From Aplectana chamaeleonis (lineage: Eukaryota > Nematoda > Chromadorea > Rhabditida > Cosmocercidae), in the NCBI GenBank assembly GCA_029168955.1, contig JAPDOI010000138.1, positions 504,001 through 568,000 on the forward strand: 64,000 bases of DNA, in the 5' to 3' direction. The translations under genes and the position numbers were made by a program. Each line of letters begins with the position of its first letter. Position 1 is the stretch's first letter. This document shows positions 10,548 to 20,100 of this stretch, one piece after another. The notes beneath the pieces were generated by a model that saw only the letters and a program-made list of their open reading frames with translations, searched no databases and was not told the origin of the DNA.

Positions 10548-11875
10548 TAATGCTATCTGCCACACCCCCCCCCCCAATCGGCTCATTGGCCGTGGAACAG
10601 ATAGTCATATTGGAGCACGCTTTTCGTGCTAGCCCTCCGACTTCTCAGAAAGCATTAATATAGTTCGTGTAATCAGAAAAGGGGTAGCTGCGGACACCTC
10701 AGCAGACTGCGCTGCGTCGTCTGCGCCCACGAGAAATGTGGTAATCGATCGGCGCACGCGACAGGCGCGCGGCCTGCTGAGTGATCCTCAGCTATCACCT
10801 TCGCGGATACACCCACCATATCATATTTGTGAAGAATTTCTTCTGATTCCTATGAATAAAGGAACACCATTTAAAGGTTGTCTTTTTTTATTGGTTTTCA
10901 TTTTTTATAATTTTCGCAGAGCACATTTAATCATTATACCAATTAGAGGGCTCTGAAAAATTCAAAAAAAAAGCTCCAGAGTAGACTCAAAATCCTCCCA
11001 GATAGGTTACATACATATTTTGGGCGCTGGTCACGAATTTGGGATTCATTTTTCGATTTTCCGAAGTTTCCGACTTGATTAGTTCAAAGCCTCCAACCGG
11101 GCAAATTTGAGGGCTAAATGGGATTTTTCACGATTTCCGGAGTACTACGATATGTAAATATGGGTCAGATTGTGTCTCTGGAGGTTACTTGGAGTGTTGA
11201 GCACGAATCCGAGGTCCGCATATCGATTTGAGTCATATTACGGTAGGTCACGATAGGTATACGGTAGTTTGACCAAAGTCTCCGATTGGTCTCAAAATTT
11301 GAATGCGGGGTTATTCGGGGTGGTGAACACGAATTCAACGTCCACTTGTCGGTTTTCGAATTATTGAGATAGGTTTCGCCCCCTAATTGACATGTCACCT
11401 ACCGTAACCTACAGTAAACCTCAGAATTTCGACGAACGGGCTCCAGATTCGTGTTCTGCACCCTACATTACCCCCACATACAAGTTTTGAGCGAAGTCCG
11501 ATTTTTTTAAACACTAAAAATTTCATAGGGGGTACGCTTACCTTGCTGCTAGGCTTCGAAAAAACGTGTATAACTTTTCTCAGAGTGGTTTTAGGCAGGT
11601 GGGACCGCACTGGTCCATATTTTCACTAAACATTTTCAGCGATAAATTTCACAGTTGTACAGCCAATATATATCGAAACTAGTTATACATGTTAATGGAA
11701 CTGTTGTGCCTTCGAAACTAGCACCTACGATCGGGGAATTCTGCAAAATTGTGATATTGATGCTTTCTGAAGAGACTGGAGGGCTAGCGCGAAAAGCGTG
11801 CTCCAATGCCAAAATCTGTTCGACGGTCAATGAGCCGATTGGGGTGGGGGAGGGTAGGCCAGATACAGGCTATAA
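10548..11875. repeat. Element with about 115-bp inverted arms and 1.1-kb interior
   Basis: The left arm (about 10548-10668) and right arm (about 11757-11875) are inverted copies sharing CCAATCGGCTCATTG, TTGGAGCACGCTTTTCG and GCTAGCCCTCC. The interior carries no transposase; it contains diverged copies of a nematode-style dispersed repeat with GAACACGAATTC-like and TACGGTAGG words. This is probably a non-autonomous DNA element or fold-back. Exact ends and target duplication could not be fixed. Confidence 0.55.
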
Positions 11876-12029
11876 AACGGCGAAATTCACTTGGTTCCTG
11901 CGCGTGCTGGTGTGGAGCGGAGGTTGGAGACAGTGAGAGAGAGTAGGGTAGACGGAGGCCGAGGCGTCGCGCGCGCCGCTCGCGTCTCGAGAGATGTGAA
12001 TTTCGACGTTTTATAGAGGTTAACATTAT

Positions 12030-12320
12030 TCCGTCCGACCTACAATATTTCGAAATATTTTCGAAAAAAATATTTTCAAACAAATTTCGAAAAAATCCGA
12101 AATTTCGATTAGTTTCCAATTTTTTTTGAGCGAATTCTTTTTATTTCTCGATAATTCGAATTTTTTTTCAAACGATATTTTCTTCAGTTTTCGCACGTTC
12201 GACATTTCTTTTCGAATTTGGGCAAATATAGTATTTTAATTTCGTTCGTTCGATGTTTCGTCGAACGGTTTTTCTTCTCAAACTTCGTTCGTTCAAAACT
12301 TCGTCAAAATTTTTTTCCTG
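12030..12320. repeat. TTCGAA-rich low-complexity tract
   Basis: Repeated TTTCGAAAAAAAT, TCGATAATTCGAA and TTCGTTCGTTCG words. It is of the same character as the tract at 10400-10540 just outside the inverted-arm element, which may mean the two tracts are arms of a larger decayed structure. Confidence 0.45.
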
Positions 12321-12321
12321 C

Positions 12322-12392
12322 ATTTTCATTCGTTCGAGATAATTCAACCACCCAAGGCATGGATGGTTGAATTATCTCGAACGAATGAAAAT
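12322..12392. repeat. Near-perfect 71-nt hairpin
   Basis: ATTTTCATTCGTTCGAGATA and the ten following bases pair with the reverse complement ending at 12392 across a loop of about ten bases (near CCAAGGCAT). Roughly 30 consecutive pairs are present with one mismatch near the loop. Length and shape resemble a microRNA precursor, but a decayed MITE is equally possible. Confidence 0.6.
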
Positions 12393-12463
12393 CGATGCCA
12401 TTCTCACAGAATATTGGAGTTTCCTTGTTGAGACCTACGTTACTTATATGAGAACGCGTTTTA

Positions 12464-12896
12464 GGCTCTGTCCATGCGTGGCGAGAGCGTGCGATTACGC
12501 AAAATCGATGGTCGTCGTGGGCACACGATTCGCTAGCCGCTCACAGGCGCTCCTTTTCGCGCTCACTCGCTCGCACGCTCTCGCTAGCTTACGCCAGCAC
12601 CACGAAGCAAGTAGCAAGTTCAAAGCTTACTGCTTCCTCACTAAAGCAGGTGGCATTAAACCTGTAGCAAAGCTACTGCCCTTGCTTTCCATAATACCAC
12701 CACGAAAGTCGAAATCATCTGCCGTTGAGCCGACTCGAGCGGTTGATCACCCGATCAAACGTTTTCAATCGAATCAACACGAGGTAGGGGGTGTTTGCCT
12801 GTTTTCATTTGCGTGCACGGGCTGCTCCAGCGTTGAGGAGCGTCGAGAGGAGAACAACAGCTGCAACGCCCGCTCTCGCCACGTATGGACGCTGCC
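12464..12896. mobile_element. Harbinger-like MITE, 433 bp, TTA target duplication
   Basis: The left end GGCTCTGTCCATGCGTGGCG and the reverse complement of the right end (GGCAGCGTCCATACGTGGCG) match over about 30 bases. TTA directly flanks both ends (12461-12463 and 12897-12899). GGC-initiated terminal repeats with TTA duplication are the signature of the PIF/Harbinger superfamily. The 177-codon open frame across it has no recognisable domain and I treat it as chance. Confidence 0.65.
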
Positions 12897-12899
12897 TTA

Positions 12900-13536
12900 G
12901 AAATTCCCAATAGGTGAATGGAACGATGCTCTTCTTGAATTTCCGAATGAATGACTCAAGTAAGAATCCGAGTAGGAATCCACAGTTTTTTTTTATCGAA
13001 TAAAAAAAATAAATTTTTACATAAACTTCAATTACATTACCCTGCTCAATATTAATTACATTGCTCTTGCCGATCAGCTCCTGTCGTTGACCTCTCGTTC
13101 AATCCAAGATCGCGCGCAGACAAAGTCAACGTGTGCGATGCCCGATCAGGAAACTTCAGTTAATTAACTTCATTCTTCTATTAGAGTATACGCTACTTCT
13201 CGCCCTAACACCTTTTTTTAACGTTTCTGACGCTACTATACTCAGCTCGGCTCATGCTTTCGTATTCATCCTTCTTTCTCATCGACAGTTCTGCTCCTCA
13301 CTGAGGAGCCCCGGCAGGATGTTTGATAAAGTTCGTCTGAGGTCAGAGGCGAGACGAGCTTTGTCAACTTCTACTTCATACCTTTTCTTTTCCTGATTTA
13401 TACTTCTTACATTTTCAAGATTGGGTCAATTAGATCCCAATGCCCAGCAGCGCATGTGCTACATAACGTTGAAGGATATAGGGTCAGAATTCCATTCATG
13501 AATTACTAGCGCATAATTAGGAAGCCTATCCAAATT
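12900..13536. other. Non-coding, possible 5' region of the MULE-like gene
   Basis: No feature is supported. A convincing terminal inverted repeat for a MULE element was not found here or after 15830. Further 5' exons of the downstream gene may lie here. Confidence 0.35.
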
Positions 13537-13539
13537 TTG

Positions 13540-15830
13540 GTATTCAGGCGTATAGCGGAGCGTAACGGTCTAATAGAGAGAAGGTCGCACTCCAATGATC
13601 TGGCATCTATGAAGGAACTCTTGAAGAGGAATGACATAGCCTTCTATGACTACGTCAAAGGGTCTGACTCAACTGGAGAAGGCTTTGACCTTGGTAGGTG
13701 TTCGAAATACTCGATCTTTAAGACTACCTAATTTTCCTCCTTCTGTGGTAATCACTAAGAGTGGCGCGAAGTACCTCGAAAGATTTGGGCATAAGGGAGT
13801 CGTTTTTGATGTCACTTTTAACGTGTCAAGATACTGCTTCTGGCTTGCCACTCTATTAGTAGCTGACGATGCTGGAAACGGCTTCCCGAGTGCTTTTCTA
13901 CTACCCCATAGGATGACCAGTCAAGAGATTGCCAGACTGTTTTGAGTAATTCAGGTAATAATCATGCGTGTTGTAGCTGTCCACAAGTTGATGTACAACA
14001 GTTGCAGAAACTGCTGCCTGCCTTCGACTCGGAGGTTATGACCGACGACTGCGGCTCCTTCTTCAACGGTTTTGTTGACGTATTTCCTTCTAGTAACGCA
14101 CAGAAAGTCATTTGCAAGTTCCATTTATGCCAAAGAGTCGGTAGACAACTAGATAAACACGTTTCAGTTAGCTTATTTTTTCATTCGCATAAAATAGAGA
14201 AACCAATATCGAATAACGTTATAGAAACCGGACGCTGAAGAAGGAAGGCGTTTGTGGTCACGAACGTTGTGTGAAGCATTGCCTCTAGAACTCGAAAGAT
14301 CTTACGCCGCTTTCATGACCTGGTTACACTCAAAGAGTGAGGTCATGGTGTCTGTGAGGTGACCTTCTTTTACTCAAGTTACCATAACTTCAGGAACTTC
14401 AGGCACATGGAGCTTCTGTATTCGGGGCGAAGAAAGCAGTGGGCACCGTGCTACCGGCTAAGAACTCCATTTTCGACATCGAATCACAAAGTTTTCGAGT
14501 TCTCACGAAGGACTTGGAGCGTGTTATCGAATACTGAGTCTGAGATGCTCTACACAGTCACGATAGGAGGCCCGTGGGACTGCGATATGGTCGTAAGTTC
14601 GATAATGGACGATGTTTTGAAGAATGACTTTCAAAGAAGTGACGTTCAGACCAATTCACACTGCGAAAGGTGTGGAGCTTGCGCGAATCGCATGACTTGC
14701 ACCTGCCCGGACTCTATGAATCCTGGAGTGGCTTGTCTACCCTGTCACGCAGTTGCCACATTTTCGGATGCAGGTGGTATTGGGAACCCAATATTGAAGA
14801 GGGACAAACTGATTAAGTGGTACTATTACTGCTAGAGCCATACTACCACCCCCACAACACCGCCTAGCCCGTGGACTTTCATCGGTTGCCAATAAGTTTG
14901 AAAATCCTGTCGCATTGTCCGAGGAGGCCCCGTCCCAGGAAGTTACAAATCAGCATGATTCGTTATGTATGTGTTAAATTATCCTAAAAATATTGACCAA
15001 GTAAAGAATTTTGTGTGAATTATTATTTCCAGACATTGAGAACGGTGACGAGAATGGAGGAAACGTATCAACTACTGATGTCGCTGCACCTCAATCTTCC
15101 AGCGTACACTGTGAAACCATCGACAATCAGGATGCAATTAAAAGGTCTTTCAAAAATTTCAAGCGGTGGTTTTCCCAAAATTTTTGAGATTGAGCCGCTC
15201 GCTTTGAACAATAAATAATACATGCATTTTTTTAGATTGACTCCTTCATCAACTCTCTGATGCGGCGCTGCATGAAGAAGGACGTGATCGAATTAATGCG
15301 TGAACTGGACGCCAAAGTCATGAAATTGGGGAACGAAATCGCAAAGCAAGAAAAAAACCAAAATCTCGTGCCAAGATCTTCTATGCAGTCTAGTGGGAGG
15401 AAACCCAAACCTGAGCGCTTAGAAAAGTTCAAAACTGTGAGTTTATCAAATTGAAGTTAAAAAAGATTTTGGCCTACTATATACTACACTGCACTATTAA
15501 TTGTTATAGAGAGCACAGCTGAAGAACTAGAAACGCAAACGATTGACGGATCTGATGAAAGATCAAGAAGGTGTTCGAGCTACTGACCCACTAGAAGTAC
15601 CTCGTCAGAGTCTTATTATCTGCTTCGTCTGCGGCCGACGCTCAACACCGAACAACGATGACGTTGCAGTATCATGGCTCAGATGCTCTAACTTGCCCTT
15701 GTGCAAGGCCTGGGCTCATGAGAGCTGCTCCACGGGAGTGGGAGGCAATGTCAAATGTGTACCGTTGGGTACTGGCCAGAAGAAGAAGTATCAGACCCAT
15801 CCGGGAAACGCCCGCCACTCCTTCCTCTAA
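13540..15830 (+). CDS. MULE-type transposase gene with SWIM and PHD-like zinc fingers, spliced
   Basis: DDE-type Mutator-like transposase or a host gene derived from one. Readable parts in order: RRSHSNDLASMKELLKR (from 13570), then LERFGHKGVVFDVTFNV with the first catalytic-type Asp and LATLLVADDAGNGFPSAF (13770-13900), then SEVMTDDCGSFFNGF and ICKFHLCQRVGR (14030-14140). After that come SNHKVFEF, LYTVTI and a SWIM zinc finger CTCPDS...CLPCH (about 14690-14750). A later exon (15236-15436) is helical and charged. The last (15531-15830) has CFVCGR...WLRCSN...CKAWAHESC, a PHD-like finger. Phase-consistent introns are 14161-14224 (64 bp), 14359-14402 (44 bp), 15437-15530 (GTGAGT donor) and probably 13939-13976. 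The junction near 13690-13720 needs a frame slip or a very short intron, and the links between 14770 and 15236 are unsure. Gene or recent pseudogene is open. Confidence 0.6.
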
Positions 15831-16674
15831 GTGATATGAATGAGCAGTCGCTTGCTTCTATTAATATGCTTTTATTCTATTATATGTATTTCTGAAATGT
15901 ACAGTGATCAGTGGAGCAGGGTTCGTTAGTGGTGTGTGCGGGGGGGGGGAAGTATGACGGTCTATCGGGTTCATGAGCAGTCATCGACACAAACTCCCTG
16001 GATTGTATTTAGTTCCCAATTTTTCTTATATTAGTTTTTATACAAGGAATCTTGGAATAGTTCAATCTTGTAATGAGTACGAGCTCGCTTTCAAATTTTG
16101 CTCTAAATTACTTATTGTTTGAATGTTTTGTGCGTGGCTTCTTAAATGTGAAATCGACTTGTACTTAAGAACCAAATTGCATGAGGCGGTAAAGAGAACA
16201 AAATGTTAGTGCTAGTTTTTTTCGTGTGCATTGCTACTTCGTACTCTGCAAATAATTACCACATATAAGATTGTGCTACATATAGATATATATGCTTGTA
16301 AATAATATATAATAATAATCGATCATGTGATGAATGCTTGGACTTGATGTTTTCCACTTCAATACCCAAACATTCAATAAGTTTAGTAGTTTCGTATAAC
16401 AAACGTCTGAAAAATCACCGATACGACGCGAAAACAAACTGCAGGAAATAACGTTAATACCTCCGAAGTCCAATTAACTTGAAAATGCACGCACGGGTGG
16501 CGGACGTTTAGGCCGAAATCGGGAGGCTGGAGGGGGGCTATTTCTTCTATTTGTCATCATATAGAATCATCGAACAAAACTGCGACGTAAAAAGCCTGAT
16601 TCTGTAAGAAATAACATCTTAGAGAAATATTTTCATCTGATGAATCATCTATCCCAGTTTTCAATTCCACGTTA
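15831..16674. other. Non-coding between MULE-like gene and CR1 remnant
   Basis: AT-rich 3' flank with a G-run near 15940. No polyadenylation hexamer is obvious just after the stop. The left half of a 17-bp inverted match lies at 16502-16518. Nothing else recognised. Confidence 0.4.
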
Positions 16675-18430
16675 TTGTCGGTTATGGATCCCATTCCTTG
16701 GTTTGATGATGTTAAAATTTATGAACTGATACACGATTGGCCGTCTTCTTTTTCAGTATCTGCTGACCACATTCCCCTGACATTCATCAAAGAAGCTGCC
16801 CATGTGATATCGAAACCGTTGGCCTATATTTTTAATCAATCTTTCATGTACTCGGAGGTGCCAAAACGTTAGAAACACTCGTACGTGGCACCACTACTCA
16901 AAACGGAGCCTGCTAACGATCCAAAGAACTACAGGCCAGTCAGTATAACATCATTATTTTGCCAAATTTTCGAGAAAATTCTGAAAACCCACATTTGGGA
17001 GCATCTTGAATGCCACTCTATAGTTCCAAATTGTCAACATGGTTTCATTAAAGGAAGGTCAAATCTTTTGGAATGTCTGAATGATTGGACCAATATTCTC
17101 GAAACGAAAGAAACCTGTGACATAATTTATTTTGATTTCTCCAAGGCTTTCGATCGCGTTAGTCACACAAAGCTTATATATAAATTGAAAAAGTTAGGTT
17201 TCCATCCTATGCTGACAAATTGGATAGAACAGTCATCCGTGGTAGAACATTCCAGGTGAAAGTATGCCAGACTTTGTCTGAAGTTCACGAAGTTGATAGA
17301 GGGGTTCCACAAGGAGGAGTACTATCGCCAATTCTTTTCGCCATTTTCACCGCTGACTTAGCCGAAATCATTGAGGATCTAGATGTCAGGTACATGCAAT
17401 AGGCAGACGATACAAGATTTACACTAAGATCAGTGAGAGCTTTCCAGATCAAATGCAGAAAGCTATTGATGCAGTTTACAGCTGGGCAATTTCCTGGAGT
17501 CTACCCCTTGCTCCAGAAAAAACACAGCATTTGAGGGTAGGTAGAAACGAGATTCCACGAAGGTACACACTTCAGAATAATACGATTCCTATTGTTGAAA
17601 AAGTCCTTGACCTGGGGTTCTCCTATGACAACAAACTTGATTTCACTGAACACTACAGAACAATCTGTAGAAAGGCGAGCGCTCGCAGCTACCAATTACT
17701 AAAAGGGTTGGCTACGAAAAACAAAAATGTCTGGATGAAGGCTTTTATAACATGCGTAAGGCCTTTGCTAGAATGTGGAACCACAGTATTTGCACCACAC
17801 AAGGTGAAGGACAATCAAGCCATCGAGAAAGTTCAAAATAACTATACACGCAAGGTTGTAACTAGATATGGGGGATTCTTATACTCTCGTCTTCCGAAGT
17901 CCAAAATAAGGAGCAATTTTCTGGGAGTACACTTGTTGCAGTCCAGGAGGAAACGCAGAGATGTTTGTATGGTCTTCAAGATAATTTCTGGGATAACTAG
18001 TGTTGAACGGTCCTCGTTTTACCGACTCACTGCATCGCGAACGCGTGGAGGAAGCATCAAAATCACATATCCCATACCTAGGAGTGGAATTAGATTGCAT
18101 TCCTTCACTGCGCGTGCTGGCTCTGCTTATATTGAGTTGAGGAGCACCATTGATCCTGTACCTACAAACTTTAGGGCTTTCAAACGGATGGCATCTAACA
18201 CAATACTTTCATACTAAGGCATTTTGCTATCTATTCTGTGAGCAATAATCATCGGTGTGAAATTTTTATGTTTCTTGTGTATTGTATCACGACTGTCTTA
18301 AACGGCGTAATGAATTATTATTATTATCTGGAACGTAAAAAAGTAAAATTTTATCCTTAGTTCTCAGCTCTTGACTAGCCCTCCACTCTCCCTCTCCTAT
18401 TTGCGCCCTAATCTTTCGGCCTAAACGTCC
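16502..18430. repeat. 17-bp perfect inverted match bracketing the CR1 remnant
   Basis: GGACGTTTAGGCCGAAA at 16502-16518 and its exact reverse complement at 18414-18430 lie either side of the LINE, with looser similarity extending outward (GGGTGGC/GGCGGGTG words). They may be ends of an older DNA element into which the LINE inserted, or two copies of a dispersed repeat. Confidence 0.5.
16675..18327 (+). pseudogene. CR1-like LINE reverse transcriptase, 5'-truncated and broken
   Basis: Non-LTR retrotransposon reverse transcriptase of the CR1 group. Motifs in order: DPKNYRPVSITSLFCQIFEK, QHGFIKGRS, IIYFDFSKAFDRVSHTKL (catalytic Asp), VDRGVPQGGVLSPILFAIF, then the ADD box, LGFSYDNKL, and a C-terminal thumb ending at TAA near 18217. 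Three lesions are visible. TAG replaces an expected Trp codon at 16870-16872. A frameshift lies near 17222-17235. TAG replaces the Tyr of the YADD box at 17400-17402. The endonuclease half is absent. The 3' tail is GAATTATTATTATTAT (about 18312-18327), as in CR1-type elements with short tandem tails. Inactive copy. Confidence 0.85.
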
Positions 18431-18645
18431 CACACCCGCCCTGCACGCAAATCCTATGAATTTCCATTGTGGAAATCTCGAGAACGCGAATTAAAAGTTT
18501 TGCGCGTAAAGGCACGTGTATTGTGTGTTACTGGACTACACGCAGTTAATTCGACGCCAGACTCCCATGAGGAACGTCCAAAGGGATTAAGCCCCGGCGT
18601 AGCTGCACATACGAGGTTCAAGTAGCCAATAGTAGGCGGACTCTA

Positions 18646-19931
18646 CAGGGTGTTCCATAAATATTGGCGCGCCAATCTTGACGTATTTCTCGAACACTAA
18701 CCTCGATTTCAAGAATAATCGGAAGGGATACATTTATTCATAGTACCGTTAACGCAGGACAGTGGCTAGATCTGTAAATGTCCGCCATCTGTTCGAATAT
18801 CGGCTCAAAGAAATCTCAGGAAGCAGTCACGGAGTTAGTCGTCATTCATTTCATCCAAGGCTTCCTTGAATACAGCTTTCCAGTGGGCCAATTTCGCATG
18901 TCAATAATCGCAAATCTCAGAATCTATCAGGGATCACACGAGAAAGTCCGGTGGATGCCGGTCCGACGAGCAGGACCGCAATTCTTCGTGCGCGTTTGAC
19001 TCAGGCTAGCACACTTCGACACCACCCTTGAACTGATTTCACTTTGTGTGCTTATCCACGGCCTAGTGTGAGGCAGTAGAGTCTGCCGCCGCATCGTAAG
19101 GTTCAAAAGCGGTTCGAAACAGACTCTAGGCTCGTTTTTCTGCTAACTTTCTTGTTGATTTTCATGTCAGATTCCACGAGAAACGGTAGAGTTCCACTCT
19201 CGCTAGCGATGTCTCTCGAAACTATCACAGGAGTCGTATGAGCAGTCCAACTAGTAACTTTTTTTCACAGTAAGACCTTATTGGTTCTTCTAGCTGCTAT
19301 ACAATCGTTTTCGCATTTCTTTATCAGCTTCAGGCTGATAATTGTTCTATCTAAAAGCGCCATGACGCAATGCGTGACTCCTGTGCAACGGTGCAGGAGC
19401 TTCCTGAACTTTCGGTCTCCATTCGGCTTCTCGTCGGCGGAAACCAAACGGGTCTGCTCTAAATAGTGTGAACAAAGATTCAGCTTGTTCTCGACGAGTT
19501 TTAAGATCGTTCCCAACCAAAGATTCCTTTCTCTAGCTATCCAATTCATCGACAGTCGTGAATTGCGGTTGACTCGGGCACTCACCCTCTTGGCAACCTT
19601 AGATATGCTAGTACTAATCTTAGAGCTTTTACAAGCCGAGTCAGAGATTGGACCAAGCTGAAGAAGACGACTGATGGCATTCAGGGTAAGTCTGAGCTGG
19701 TTGGCGATGTGTCTCGTCGTGTGCGTCAAATTTTGCGTTGCGATGATGGCACCGCACTTCGGATTCGCCTCGATCATACTAACTTAGAAATCAATATCTA
19801 CAGAACAGTGGTGAGAAATACAGAACTGAGACTCGAAGGAATCCAAAAAATCAAATTAGCAAGGATTTGAAATTCAAAACCCCTCATTAAATTAAAGCCA
19901 GATCGCGCGAAAATAATCTTGGAACACCCTG
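18646..19931 (-). mobile_element. Mariner-family transposon, 1,286 bp, both ends present
   Basis: The inverted ends CAGGGTGTTCCA (18646-18657) and TGGAACACCCTG (19920-19931) are exact, and each is flanked by TA (18644-18645, 19932-19933), the Tc1/mariner target duplication. The 1.29-kb length is the usual size for a single-gene mariner. The transposase reads on the minus strand and is decayed (listed separately). Similarity inside the ends drops quickly, so the terminal repeats are short. Confidence 0.85.
18700..19777 (-). pseudogene. Decayed mariner transposase
   Basis: Minus strand. An open frame (19777-19265) gives the helix-turn-helix region (SMNWIARERNLWLGTILKLV, NLCSHYLEQTRL) and the R...LLHR linker typical of mariner proteins. 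Downstream, in the same or shifted frames, come ESGTLPFLVESDMKINKKV-like sequence matching the GktpLvFve.gvKIN region and, near 18760-18790, a degraded C-terminus. Many stops follow 19265, and the DD34D-type catalytic residues cannot all be identified. It cannot make transposase; the ends could still be mobilised in trans. Confidence 0.75.
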
Positions 19932-19962
19932 TATACAGGTAGCAGGCGCTTCGTCAACGGTA

Positions 19963-20098
19963 AGGGGTTGAGCAGAGTGCCAACAGAGCGCGGCGCGGCC
20001 TGATGATGGTGAGCCGTATTGATAGATCGCGGCGATCTATCAATACTGCTCTCCATCATCAGGCCGCGTCGCGCCCTGTTGGCACCCTGCTCAACCCC
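19963..20098. mobile_element. Palindromic MITE flanked by TA, 136 bp
   Basis: Nearly complete palindrome: GGGGTTGAGCAGAGTGCCAA pairs with TTGGCACCCTGCTCAACCCC, and the centre GATAGATCGCGGCGATCTATC is self-complementary, so there is almost no loop. TA flanks both sides (19961-19962, 20099-20100). It begins 31 bp after the mariner, but the two elements' ends are unrelated. Confidence 0.75.
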
Positions 20099-20100
20099 TA

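Noticed and set aside
12367..12900. 177-codon frame
   Set aside because: Lies across a Harbinger-like MITE and its flank; no recognisable domain.
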